DNA of 64,000 bases, from positions 1-64,000 of the forward strand of contig CAUSCF010000008.1 in assembly GCA_963530295.1 (NCBI GenBank), in the 5' to 3' direction. The translations under genes were made by a program, and so were the position numbers. This document shows positions 1-8,025 of this stretch, in pieces (positions within the stretch are counted from its first letter, which is position 1; each line of letters opens with the position of its first letter). This stretch comes from JABCPE02 sp963530295. Lineage in GTDB: Bacteria; Bacteroidota; Bacteroidia; Flavobacteriales; Weeksellaceae. The notes beneath the pieces are model-generated. The model worked only from the letters and a program-made list of their open reading frames with translations. It did no database searches and was not told the DNA's origin.

Positions 1-90
1 ATAGACATTGAAAATCAAAGTTTTAAGTTGTTCTAATAAAATTCCTTTACCAAAAAATAAAATATCTGAGAGCCAACCGAAATGAGAGGT

Positions 91-146
91 GCAAGATGTG
101 TCTTTGTATATACAACTTTTCAGTTGATACACAAAGACCATCTTGC
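91..146. other. Imperfect hairpin upstream of the relaxosome genes: oriT or terminator candidate
   Basis: Two long arms (gcaagatg at 91-98 against catcttgc at 139-146, then gtctttgtat against atacacaaagac, then caac against gttg) form an imperfect stem interrupted by small bulges. A T-rich run follows at 147-153. It lies about 215 bases upstream of the RHH/relaxase pair. In Bacteroidetes mobile elements the origin of transfer usually lies close to the mob genes, so this is the best oriT candidate here. A terminator for an upstream gene outside the window fits the sequence equally well. The rest of 1-255 shows only AT-rich non-coding DNA. Confidence 0.4.
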
Positions 147-255
147 CTTTTTTGAGAAAAAGGATTAGAAAAATTTCGGAACTCATTTTTCTTTTCAAAG
201 GATTTTAAATTTATCTGATTTGAGATGAAGAGATTTTTTTAGTTTTTTTTCAGCA

Positions 256-341
256 GATGGTACAAAATAGTTCAAAATAGTTCAAAATAGTTCAACCCTC
301 CCTTAAATCCTTGTTTGTCATAAAATTAAGTTGAAACTTTG
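256..341 (+). promoter_or_regulatory. Iteron-type regulatory block plus promoter of the mob/tra operon
   Basis: The block 256-314 is repeated base for base at 16562-16620. It contains three tandem copies of a 10-base unit (aaaatagttc), one helical turn apart, then ccctcccttaaatcc. The -33 element TTG lies at 311-313 and, exactly 20 bases later, AAACTTTG at 334-341 matches the Bacteroidetes -7 consensus TAnnTTTG in seven of eight positions. The iterons end directly upstream of the -33 box, as expected for an activator site. The -7 box position excludes the upstream TTG at 331 as a start and favours ATG 361. Confidence 0.7.
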
Positions 342-360
342 CCAAAAGACAAACCTCAAA

Positions 361-735
361 ATGCAGAAAGAAAACATAATTTTTAGGATAGAGAAATCTA
401 AAAAAGAAGAATGGAAAAGATTCTGCAAAGAAAAGGGAATAACATTAACAAATCTCATCATCAACTCTGTGGAAGGCAGGGCTTGGGATAATGAGCGAAA
501 AAAAGCATTAGAGTTCATTGAAAAACAGGGAAACCTATTTGCCAAAGTGGAGAATAATATCAATCAACAGGCAAAGTTCATTAATTCTCAAAAATTTATG
601 ACAAAGGAGCAGATGCTTCAGTTTGGGAATGATTTGACAGAAGTGATAAAATTGAAACAAGAGCAAAATCTGATTTTTAAGAAAATCTACCATTTTATAG
701 CAAATGATAGTAAAGATTTTAAGTTCAGCGAGTAG
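361..735 (+). CDS. Ribbon-helix-helix relaxosome accessory protein (MobA/MobC-like)
   Basis: This 124-residue protein has an N-terminal stretch (residues about 3-35) typical of a ribbon-helix-helix DNA-binding fold: an alternating strand NIIFRIEKSKKEEWKRFC, then helices. The remainder is helical and rich in K, Q and E. Such proteins bind oriT and help the relaxase nick DNA. It is the first gene of the operon and overlaps the relaxase start by 32 bases, which is the usual arrangement of the mobilization pair in Bacteroidetes elements. ATG 361 is chosen because an earlier TTG at 331 overlaps the predicted -7 promoter box. The family assignment rests on fold pattern and context, not on a strong signature. 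Confidence 0.7.
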   Translation: MQKENIIFRIEKSKKEEWKRFCKEKGITLTNLIINSVEGRAWDNERKKALEFIEKQGNLFAKVENNINQQAKFINSQKFMTKEQMLQFGNDLTEVIKLKQEQNLIFKKIYHFIANDSKDFKFSE

Positions 736-2167
736 TGATTTTCATGGTATGAAATACAATGACAAGAAAAGGGAAAGTGGAGCTGGGGAACTTATGCTGA
801 TGCAAAACTTTCCAGATGGAATTGATGAAAAAAGCAAACAGGAAGAAGTGAGAAATTATTTCAAAGCTATTTCCAAAAGCGATAAGGTAAAAAAGCCTCA
901 ATTTCATGCTACTATTTCTACCAAGTTTCAAAATCATTCCAAAGAAGAGCTGACAGAGATTGGAAAACATTTTATGAAAGAAATGGGATATGAAAATCAG
1001 CCTTATATTATTGTTTTTCATAACGACACGGAGAATAATCATATTCATTTAGTTTCTACAAGAGTCGATAAAACGACAGGAAAGAAAATGGATGATAGTT
1101 TTGAAAAACTAAAATCTCAAAGAGCTTTACAAAAAGTGTTAGCCGAGTTACAAGGAGAAAATTTGGATAAAGAGTTAGAAAAACTTTTAAAATACAAATA
1201 CAGTACGGCAAAACAATTGGAACTTTTACTGGAAAGAAGTGGATTTAAATTTATCAAAAATAGAGAAAATGATACTGCTTTTGATATTTTGAAAAATGGA
1301 GTAAAACAGAAAACTATTTTTGATAATCAGATAGTTTTTAATTCTAAATCAGATTCCAAAAGAGCAAATCAAATCAAGGCTTTTTTGAATAAATACAAAG
1401 AAGTTTACTCAAACAAGGTTTTTAAGGTAATAGATAACCGAGAAGCAGAGGGAATAGAAGATGACCAGACCAAGCGAAATACTACGCCTAAAATAGAGTT
1501 TGAAAGTGAACTGCAACACAAAATGAGAGAGATGTTTGGGATTGATATTGTTTTTCATCACAAAGATGGACAACAGCCTTTTGGATATTCTTTGATAGAC
1601 CATAAAACACAGAAAGTATTCAAAGGAAGTGAAATAATGAAGATGAATGAAATTTTTGATTTCACAAAGGAAAAATTAGATAAACGAATTTTTGAGCAAA
1701 TTAAAGATTATAATGTTTTTAATGCTCAATATAAAAAAGAGTTATTGAATTATTTCCATCATCACTCCAAAAACGATGAAGCAAGGGGGATTAAGGAATT
1801 TATGATTTTCGAGAATAAAAACCAAAAAGATATGGGGGAATATAAAAAAGTCCGAGAAGAAACTTTCCAAGTGATAAGACACTCTAAACCAAACACAGAC
1901 ATTTCCATATTTGAAGGAGAAGATGGTAAGCATTATATCACTCATAAACAATATCATCATATACACGAATTGGAAAGCCTTGTCGGACAAACTCCGTATC
2001 AAAATTTTATAAACCCACAGACCGAACAGGTTTCTACTAAAAATATTCAAGATAATAAACTATCTAAAGTGATAAATGAATTCTTGTTTGAAATAATGAA
2101 AAGTTCAGGGAAAGGTCTTGACCCTGCTGAAGAAGAAAGAAAACGAAAACGAAAAAAACGAAGATAA
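704..2167 (+). CDS. Relaxase/mobilization nuclease (MobB-type)
   Basis: This 487-residue protein is the DNA strand transferase that nicks oriT and leads the transferred strand. The N-terminal third has the relaxase fold. It shows a first motif with a candidate catalytic tyrosine (MKYNDKK, Y18), a second motif with H68 (PQFHATIS) and the three-histidine metal motif HNDTENNHIHLV (H106, H113, H115). The start MIVKILSSASS is typical of Bacteroidetes MobB relaxases and supports ATG 704 despite its overlap with the preceding gene. The C-terminal half is helical and ends in a very basic tail (RKRKKRR). The ParA-like gene starts one base after its stop. Family known; which tyrosine is catalytic is inferred. 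Confidence 0.88.
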   Translation: MIVKILSSASSDFHGMKYNDKKRESGAGELMLMQNFPDGIDEKSKQEEVRNYFKAISKSDKVKKPQFHATISTKFQNHSKEELTEIGKHFMKEMGYENQPYIIVFHNDTENNHIHLVSTRVDKTTGKKMDDSFEKLKSQRALQKVLAELQGENLDKELEKLLKYKYSTAKQLELLLERSGFKFIKNRENDTAFDILKNGVKQKTIFDNQIVFNSKSDSKRANQIKAFLNKYKEVYSNKVFKVIDNREAEGIEDDQTKRNTTPKIEFESELQHKMREMFGIDIVFHHKDGQQPFGYSLIDHKTQKVFKGSEIMKMNEIFDFTKEKLDKRIFEQIKDYNVFNAQYKKELLNYFHHHSKNDEARGIKEFMIFENKNQKDMGEYKKVREETFQVIRHSKPNTDISIFEGEDGKHYITHKQYHHIHELESLVGQTPYQNFINPQTEQVSTKNIQDNKLSKVINEFLFEIMKSSGKGLDPAEEERKRKRKKRR

Positions 2168-2168
2168 G

Positions 2169-2798
2169 ATGATAATAACTTTTGGAACACAAAAAGGAGG
2201 TGCAGGAAAAACTACTCTTGCTATAGCCTTTGCAAATTATCTTGCTCTGCAAGACAAAAAAATAAATGTTTTTGATTTTGATTTTCAAAAATCATTTTAT
2301 CATAAATGGGAGGAAGATGAAGCATTGGACATTCCAAAATTGTATGAAGTAAAATCAATCGGTGAGAATGATAAACCAATAGATTTTGAAGCTATCATGG
2401 ATATGAAAGAAAGCGAGGAAATCTATTTGTTTGACCTTGCAGGAACACTTGATGATAAATATACTTCTCTGCTGATAATGAGTGATTACATTGTAATTCC
2501 TTTTGAATATTCAGATGTTTCTGCAAAATCTACTTTGGTATTTATAGAACTTTTATCAATGATAGAGAGTGAAGCACAGATGATATTTATCCGCTCCAAA
2601 TATGATAAGGGATATAATTATCTCAATCAAGAAGGAATGGATGAGGAGATTTCAAAGTATGGAAAGATTTTAGAAAAACCTGTGTATAAACGAAACTGCT
2701 TACAAAATATCAATACAAGAAAACTTACTTATGAGCAGAGACATTCTGTAAAACCAAGTTTTGATGAACTAATAAATTATATCAATGCCACAATATAA
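2169..2798 (+). CDS. ParA-family ATPase (TraA-like, conjugal transfer)
   Basis: This 209-residue protein belongs to the deviant Walker ParA/MinD family. The P-loop is QKGGAGKTT (residues 8-16) with the signature lysine K9. The strand VFDFDFQ and the YLFDLAG region supply the Walker A' and B positions. The short length shows only the ATPase core without a DNA-binding extension. The ATG at 2169 is chosen because it lies directly before the P-loop strand and one base after the relaxase stop; earlier in-frame ATGs would overlap the relaxase tail. In Bacteroides transposons the TraA ParA-like protein holds the same place, and a role in element stability or transfer regulation is likely. It overlaps the next gene by 14 bases. 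Confidence 0.85.
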   Translation: MIITFGTQKGGAGKTTLAIAFANYLALQDKKINVFDFDFQKSFYHKWEEDEALDIPKLYEVKSIGENDKPIDFEAIMDMKESEEIYLFDLAGTLDDKYTSLLIMSDYIVIPFEYSDVSAKSTLVFIELLSMIESEAQMIFIRSKYDKGYNYLNQEGMDEEISKYGKILEKPVYKRNCLQNINTRKLTYEQRHSVKPSFDELINYINATI

Positions 2799-3066
2799 AC
2801 TGCCATTTTCTATTCAGCTGGAAAGAAAATATAACGACATCAATATAGATGATTTTATAAAAGATTGGGAGCAAGAAAAAAGCAACCGACAAGAGCGAAC
2901 TGTCTCAATAGATAATGAGCTTCATATTGAGCTGGGGAAATTTAACACATTTAGTATAGATATGAATGAAATTATTGATTTGGGAATGAGGTATGCACTT
3001 GGCAAAAGAGAGTTTAGGAGATTGATAGCACAAGTAATAGAACTTAAAAATAAAAAAGAAGACTAA
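2785..3066 (+). CDS. Small ParA-partner-like protein of the transfer operon
   Basis: I do not recognise a family for this 93-residue protein. Residues about 38-80 (TVSIDNELHIELGKF, then helices) look like a ribbon-helix-helix unit, a common partner fold for small ParA ATPases. The start overlaps the ParA-like gene by 14 bases and the stop overlaps the next start, so the three are translationally coupled. A DNA-binding or ParB-like role is inferred from position only. In Bacteroides transposons TraB occupies this place. Confidence 0.6.
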   Translation: MPQYKLPFSIQLERKYNDINIDDFIKDWEQEKSNRQERTVSIDNELHIELGKFNTFSIDMNEIIDLGMRYALGKREFRRLIAQVIELKNKKED

Positions 3067-3554
3067 TGAAATTTATACCTATCATTTTAGGATTGTATTT
3101 CCTGTATTATGTGGGAATGGTTATTTATGATTTATTCTTAAAAAAAGAAAAAGTTGTAGAGGCAGAAAACAGCGAACAGAACTATTCTATTTCTGATTTT
3201 GCACAACAGAATGAAGAAACACCTGTGGTTGTAGGAATAGAAGATGTAGAAAATATAAGGACACCTAAATCCTATGAGGAAATTCAAGAACCTTTTCTTT
3301 CTGCAACTGATGAAAATCAAGACATAGAAAAACTAAAAAACAAATATGAAGATGAAAATAAATTAGAGGAGGAAGAGATGGAAATTGCAGAAAACAAGAC
3401 AGAATCAGAAGAACAAACTGAAAATAAAAATCCATCAATTGCTGATAAACCTATATCTAATTTAAAAATAAAAGATATACTAAACCACATTAATACAAAA
3501 GTAAAAATGGTTGCCAATTATGATGGACAAAAAGTTTATCACATTCATTCGTAG
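3066..3554 (+). CDS. Single-pass membrane protein with acidic linker (TraD position)
   Basis: This 162-residue protein starts with one hydrophobic helix (residues about 2-24, IPIILGLYFLYYVGMVIYDL). A long glutamate- and asparagine-rich region without predicted structure follows (about 30-125), then a short conserved-looking C-terminal helix (LKIKDILNHINTK). The layout is of an inner-membrane anchor with a cytoplasmic or periplasmic tail. It lies between the ParA pair and traE, the place of TraD in Bacteroides transposons, but length and sequence allow only a positional call. Confidence 0.6.
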   Translation: MKFIPIILGLYFLYYVGMVIYDLFLKKEKVVEAENSEQNYSISDFAQQNEETPVVVGIEDVENIRTPKSYEEIQEPFLSATDENQDIEKLKNKYEDENKLEEEEMEIAENKTESEEQTENKNPSIADKPISNLKIKDILNHINTKVKMVANYDGQKVYHIHS

Positions 3555-3602
3555 TAAATCCGAAACCAAATAATTTTTTAACATTTTTAAATTTTTTCAA
3601 TT

Positions 3603-3968
3603 ATGACTGGAAAATTCCAAAGATTGAAGGGGCTAAAATTAGCGAACTTCAAAGGTGTGAAGAGAGAGAGAGTTTTAATCTTAGCATTACTGCTACTTTC
3701 TACAAGTCCTGCTTTTGCACAAGCGGGAGGTGGTGGTGCAGGTGCTTTTACCACAGCTGGTAATGAGATTAAGAAGTACTGGACACCTCTAAAAACCTTT
3801 ATTCAGTTTGTTGGTGGTATCGTTGGGCTTATTGGAGGTCTTAGAATCTACAATAAGTGGCAGAACGGAGACCAAGATGTGAATAAAGAAATCCTTGGTT
3901 GGGGTGGAGCTTGTTTATTTTTAACTATCGTGCCTACATTCGTGGGGTCTTTCTTCGGATTGAGTTAA
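3603..3968 (+). CDS. traE: TraE family conjugal transfer protein (DUF4134, VirB2/TrbC-like)
   Basis: This 121-residue protein has a signal peptide after a basic N-terminus (about residues 24-40, cleavage near AFAQ-AGG), a glycine-rich stretch and two hydrophobic segments (about 64-82 and 97-118). This is the pilin-like TrbC/VirB2 architecture of the Bacteroidetes TraE family. Conserved elements seen are the KKYWTPLKTFIQFVGGIVG block and IYNKWQNGD. It probably forms the pilus or the inner-membrane part of the mating channel. It begins the structural tra cluster after a 48-base gap and is followed one base later by traF. Confidence 0.85.
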   Translation: MTGKFQRLKGLKLANFKGVKRERVLILALLLLSTSPAFAQAGGGGAGAFTTAGNEIKKYWTPLKTFIQFVGGIVGLIGGLRIYNKWQNGDQDVNKEILGWGGACLFLTIVPTFVGSFFGLS

Positions 3969-3969
3969 A

Positions 3970-4278
3970 ATGGGCTTCTACTTATACAAGGGGTTGAAAA
4001 AACCCCTTGTTTTATTCGGATTAAAGGACAAATACATTTACTATGCTATGGGCTGTGTAGCCTCAGGGCTTGTTTTATCAGGAGTTTTAGGCTCTTTTAT
4101 GGGGATTTGGGGAACGCTTTTAGGTCTTGGTATTGGAGCATTAGGATTTTGGGGAATGTTTAAAATACAAGACTCCAAAGGGCTTTACAATAAAACTAAA
4201 AACAATAATGAACTGCATATTTTTCCTAAAAGATTCAACATAAAGAAATTCAAATCTAAAAATAAAAATGAAAAATAA
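3970..4278 (+). CDS. traF: TraF family conjugal transfer protein (DUF4133, VirB3-like)
   Basis: This 102-residue protein has the short VirB3 layout: a cytoplasmic N-terminus with the family pattern YKGLKKPLVLFGLKDKYI, then two adjacent membrane helices (about residues 24-41 and 44-62), then a basic tail. VirB3 proteins sit in the inner membrane next to the VirB4 ATPase. The gene lies between traE and traG and overlaps traG by 11 bases, which suggests translational coupling. Fusions of VirB3 and VirB4 are known in other systems, so the tight linkage fits. Confidence 0.85.
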   Translation: MGFYLYKGLKKPLVLFGLKDKYIYYAMGCVASGLVLSGVLGSFMGIWGTLLGLGIGALGFWGMFKIQDSKGLYNKTKNNNELHIFPKRFNIKKFKSKNKNEK

Positions 4279-7200
4279 AATTTTTGATATTCCTTTCATA
4301 GGTTATGATTATGGCAAAGAACATAATTGGAATTTTGATGTTTTAATCGGTAAATACGGAAATCCTGTCATTGGGATTAAGATAAAGAATGCGGTAGAAC
4401 AATATTCTGCTGACCCTAATTCCTATACTGATTTTCATACAATACTCAATCAAGTAATTTCTATTATTGGCGAAAACCATATTATTCAAAAATTAGATAT
4501 TTTTAGAAAACAAAGATACTCTGCAGAAAAATCTACTCAATTTTTACAACAAAAGTACTCTGAACATTTTGAGGGAAGAATTTATAAAACGATTGATACC
4601 CTGCTTTTATTTACTGATGTTGTGGACAACTCAAAGAAAAAAAACAACTACAATTTTTCAGATAAAAGATATAAAGAACTACGAGACAAATGCCAAAAAG
4701 TGCATATGCTTCTCTCTCAATTCCATTGCGAACCACAATTTTTATTTGAAAAAGACTGGGAATATTATATTGGAGGGGTTTTATCAATGAATTTATCCGA
4801 CATTCCTACCTTTGATAACATTAAATCTACCAATACTAATTTAAGATTTGGAAATAGACATGGAAAGGTTATTAGTTTTGTAGATGTGGAAAATATTGAA
4901 CTTCCGAGCCAGATAGAGCCCTATTCTATTTTAGGCGGAAATGGTACAGCATCGGAAACAGCCGTTGATAATTTTTCTTTTATCAATGAATTGGAAGACT
5001 ACCATATGGTTATCTATAATCAAATTATTTCTATTCCAGAACAAGCACCTAAACAAAGAGAACTTGACAAGAAAAAGAAAAAACATGAGGGTGTAGCAAA
5101 ATCTGCACCTTCAAATATGATAGTGGCAGAAGAAATAGAAACTCTGCTTCACAATATTGCCGTAGATGGACAACTGATTGTAGATGCTCATTTTTCCATT
5201 GTTTTTGCGACTGAAACACAGGAAGAAATGGAGAGAACCCAGTCTATGATAGAAAGTAAATTATTTACCAAAGGAATTATCGTTTCAAAAAATGCTTATA
5301 ACCAACTGGAATTGTTTAGGTGTGCGATACCTGGCAATGCAGTTGAGTTAAAAGGGTATGATTTATTTACCACTACAAGTGAAGCTTCGCTTTGTTTTTT
5401 TTTTAAGGAGAGTTTCCCCATAAGTGAAGAATCCAATATTTATTTAAGATTTACTGACAGACAAGGAGTTCCCTTAAAAGTAGACCTATCTGATTTACCT
5501 ATGAAAACTGGAAGAATGAATAACAGAAATAAATTTGTTCTCGGACCTTCAGGGTCTGGTAAATCATTCTTGATGAACAATATCGTTGAGCAGTATTTAC
5601 TTTATAGTTATGATGTTGTGATTGTAGATACAGGAGATTCCTATTCTGGAACTTGTAGCTATAAAGGTGGGAAATATATCAAATATACCGAAGAAAAACC
5701 TATTACCATGAATCCTTTTGTGATGAACGAAAAGGAATTTAATATTGAGAAAATAGAATTTTTGACCAATCTGATTTTTATGATTTGGCAGGGGGCAGAT
5801 GCTACAATGAGCAAAGAGCAAAAATCTATTTTAGACAATACTCTGATGTCTTACTATCATCAATTTTTTAATAGAGGCAGAGCATGGTATGAACAGGTAT
5901 CTGATGAAGAGCTTTTACTCCATTTGGAAAAATATAATATTAGCAGAGAGGATATTTTAGAGGATTTTGAAGAAGAACTGGAAAGCAATAAAACCTATTA
6001 TGAGATATTAGGGGTTTCGTTTGATGCTCCTACTGATGAGATTAAAAGAAAAGGAAGGAAATTAATCAACTTTTACCACCCTGATAAAAATATAAATAAT
6101 CCTGATTATAACAAGGAGATGTTTCATAGGGTGTATGAAGCCTATGAAACTTTAACAGATGAAGAAAGAAGAAAGGAATATAATGAAACAAAATTAGCCA
6201 TTATAACTCCACAAGAAGTTCTCAAAAATCCTAAAACCACAGAGGAATGGAATGAGGCATTTAGATTTGCTTTGATAAAAAGAATAAAAGAGTTAGATGA
6301 AAAATTAGAAGTTTCGGAATTGTCTTTCAATAGTTTCTATGAATACTGTGATAGATTTTTGCCTATCTATTTGAAAAATAAAAAATACAACATTACAGAA
6401 AAAGAATTCAACTTGAGGACTTTTCTCTTTGTCTTAAAAGATTTCTATAAAGGTGGAAGATACGGAACAACACTCAACGAAAGTGCAGACAGCACCTTAT
6501 TTGATGAGCCGTTTATTGTCTTTGAGATTGATAATGTTAAAGACAACCCTACTCTATTTCCTATTGTTACACTTATCATTATGGATACTTTTATCCAAAA
6601 GATGAGATTGAGAAACGATAGAAGAAAAGCTTTGATTATAGAAGAGGCATGGAAAGCTATCGCCTCTAAATTAATGGGAGGATACATTCTTTATTTATAC
6701 AAAACTGTGCGTAAGTTCTGGGGAGAAACTATTGTAGTAACCCAAGAACTCAATGATATTATTGGTAATGCAGTAGTTAAGGATTCTATTATTTCTAATT
6801 CAGATACTTTCATTTTGCTTGACCAATCCAAATTCAAAGATAATTTTGGAGCAATTGCTGATATTCTTTCGCTAAATCAAGTGGAACAAAATAAAATTTG
6901 GACAATCAATAACCTAAACAATAAATATGGGAGAAGCCGATTTAAAGAATTTTATCTAAAACGAGGGGGAAGAGGCGAAGTCTATGGTAATGAAGTTTCT
7001 TTGGAGCAATATCTAACCTATACTACTGAGAAACCTGAAAAATCAGCCGTAGAGTATTATGCAAAAGCAGTTGGAAATTATGATTCGGCATTAGAACGCA
7101 TCGTGGCTGATTTAAAGAAAATAGCTCCTCTGGATAATTTAGTCCCTCTTGTCAATCTATACAAAAAGCCAATTGATGAAAAAGTTTTAAAATATTACAA

Positions 7201-7357
7201 TCACATTAAGCGAAAACACAAAGGAGAAAATCCAATTAAAATTATCCAAGAAAAAGTAGCTCAAATCAATGAAGAATTGGAAGAAAAACATTTTGACAGG
7301 AAACAATTAGAATTAGAAAAAGATAAAACTTTTGAGAACCTTGTAAATAGCATATAA
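4268..7357 (+). CDS. traG: TraG family conjugation ATPase (VirB4-type) with an inserted J domain
   Basis: This 1029-residue VirB4-type ATPase energises assembly of the mating channel at the inner membrane. Walker A is GPSGSGKS (residues 426-433) and Walker B is the strand ALIIEEAWKAI (788-798, E792/E793). The Bacteroidetes TraG family is usually about 830 residues; this one is about 190 longer. The excess lies between the Walker motifs. Residues about 574-640 form a complete J domain: the helix I start YYEILGV, the helix II/III loop with HPD at 604-606, and the helix III pattern YEAYETLTDEERRKEYN. The reading frame is open throughout, so the insertion is intact. A J domain normally stimulates an Hsp70 ATPase, so recruitment of DnaK to the secretion apparatus is inferred. 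Overlap with traF is 11 bases. Confidence 0.9.
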   Translation: MKNKIFDIPFIGYDYGKEHNWNFDVLIGKYGNPVIGIKIKNAVEQYSADPNSYTDFHTILNQVISIIGENHIIQKLDIFRKQRYSAEKSTQFLQQKYSEHFEGRIYKTIDTLLLFTDVVDNSKKKNNYNFSDKRYKELRDKCQKVHMLLSQFHCEPQFLFEKDWEYYIGGVLSMNLSDIPTFDNIKSTNTNLRFGNRHGKVISFVDVENIELPSQIEPYSILGGNGTASETAVDNFSFINELEDYHMVIYNQIISIPEQAPKQRELDKKKKKHEGVAKSAPSNMIVAEEIETLLHNIAVDGQLIVDAHFSIVFATETQEEMERTQSMIESKLFTKGIIVSKNAYNQLELFRCAIPGNAVELKGYDLFTTTSEASLCFFFKESFPISEESNIYLRFTDRQGVPLKVDLSDLPMKTGRMNNRNKFVLGPSGSGKSFLMNNIVEQYLLYSYDVVIVDTGDSYSGTCSYKGGKYIKYTEEKPITMNPFVMNEKEFNIEKIEFLTNLIFMIWQGADATMSKEQKSILDNTLMSYYHQFFNRGRAWYEQVSDEELLLHLEKYNISREDILEDFEEELESNKTYYEILGVSFDAPTDEIKRKGRKLINFYHPDKNINNPDYNKEMFHRVYEAYETLTDEERRKEYNETKLAIITPQEVLKNPKTTEEWNEAFRFALIKRIKELDEKLEVSELSFNSFYEYCDRFLPIYLKNKKYNITEKEFNLRTFLFVLKDFYKGGRYGTTLNESADSTLFDEPFIVFEIDNVKDNPTLFPIVTLIIMDTFIQKMRLRNDRRKALIIEEAWKAIASKLMGGYILYLYKTVRKFWGETIVVTQELNDIIGNAVVKDSIISNSDTFILLDQSKFKDNFGAIADILSLNQVEQNKIWTINNLNNKYGRSRFKEFYLKRGGRGEVYGNEVSLEQYLTYTTEKPEKSAVEYYAKAVGNYDSALERIVADLKKIAPLDNLVPLVNLYKKPIDEKVLKYYNHIKRKHKGENPIKIIQEKVAQINEELEEKHFDRKQLELEKDKTFENLVNSI
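5987..6187 (+). other. J-domain insertion within the TraG ATPase
   Basis: These codons (residues 574-640 of TraG) specify a DnaJ-type J domain. It has the helix II region DEIKRKGRKLINFY, the invariant HPD tripeptide at residues 604-606, a lysine-asparagine loop and a helix III ending with EERRKEYNE. Flanking residues up to about 690 are helical and also absent from a typical VirB4. The domain replaces a surface loop of the ATPase between the P-loop and the Walker B strand. Confidence 0.85.
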
Positions 7358-7359
7358 AT

Positions 7360-8013
7360 ATGAAAAAATATTATTTGAGTTTAGTGTTTTTGGGAGGGGT
7401 TTTATCAGCTCAAAACACTTATGTAGATGTAGTAACTACCGCTGCCTTAAAGCTGTATTCAGACAATCTAAAAGACAAACAAAACGAAACCATAACACAA
7501 CAAAATAAACTCCAAAAAGCACAGGCTTGGGTTGGAACTCAAATGGTAGTAGTTAATAATATTCAAGAAAAAATCTTAAAGGGATTGAGTGAAGTTTCAG
7601 GTACTCTCCAAAACGGATTACAAGTCAAAGAAATTTATGAAGACCTAAAAGATTGTGCTATGTATTCCTCAGAGATTGGAAAATTTGTAAAACAAAATCC
7701 TGAATATGCTGTTTTCGGAGCAAAAACTACGGAATATACATACAGACAAATTCTCAAAATGTCCACCGAAGTGAGTGAGCTTCTAAAATCAGGGGAACTA
7801 AATCTTGCAACCGCTGGGGATAGATATAAGCTGATTTATGATATTTCTACAAAAGTAAAGATGTTAAAAGTCTGGCTGGCGACCATTAGTTTAGATTTAG
7901 AAAGAGCTAAAAGATTGGGATTTTGGAGAGCTATTAACCCTTTTCAAGGCTATATCAATACGGATAAAGATATTGTCAGAAATATAATGGATAGATATAA
8001 ACATAATTTTTAA
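7360..8013 (+). CDS. Secreted transfer protein, tail-motif family member 1 (TraI/VirB5-like position)
   Basis: This 217-residue protein has a signal peptide (cleavage near LSAQ-NTYV) and an otherwise helical mature chain. It starts two bases after traG and opens a run of four genes for secreted proteins placed before traJ. Its sequence is clearly related to the third of them (start 8711), including a conserved KQNPEYAVF / KYPQYAIL block. The C-terminus INTDKDIVRNIMDRYKHNF matches a tail shared by all four. In CTnDOT-type elements TraI and in other systems VirB5 occupy this place, so an extracytoplasmic channel or pilus role is likely, but I cannot assign a family by sequence. Confidence 0.65.
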   Translation: MKKYYLSLVFLGGVLSAQNTYVDVVTTAALKLYSDNLKDKQNETITQQNKLQKAQAWVGTQMVVVNNIQEKILKGLSEVSGTLQNGLQVKEIYEDLKDCAMYSSEIGKFVKQNPEYAVFGAKTTEYTYRQILKMSTEVSELLKSGELNLATAGDRYKLIYDISTKVKMLKVWLATISLDLERAKRLGFWRAINPFQGYINTDKDIVRNIMDRYKHNF

Positions 8014-8025
8014 AACCGAATCATT

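Noticed and set aside
331..360. TTG at 331 as the start of the RHH gene
   Set aside because: It overlaps the predicted -7 box at 334-341, and ATG 361 starts directly at the folded domain.
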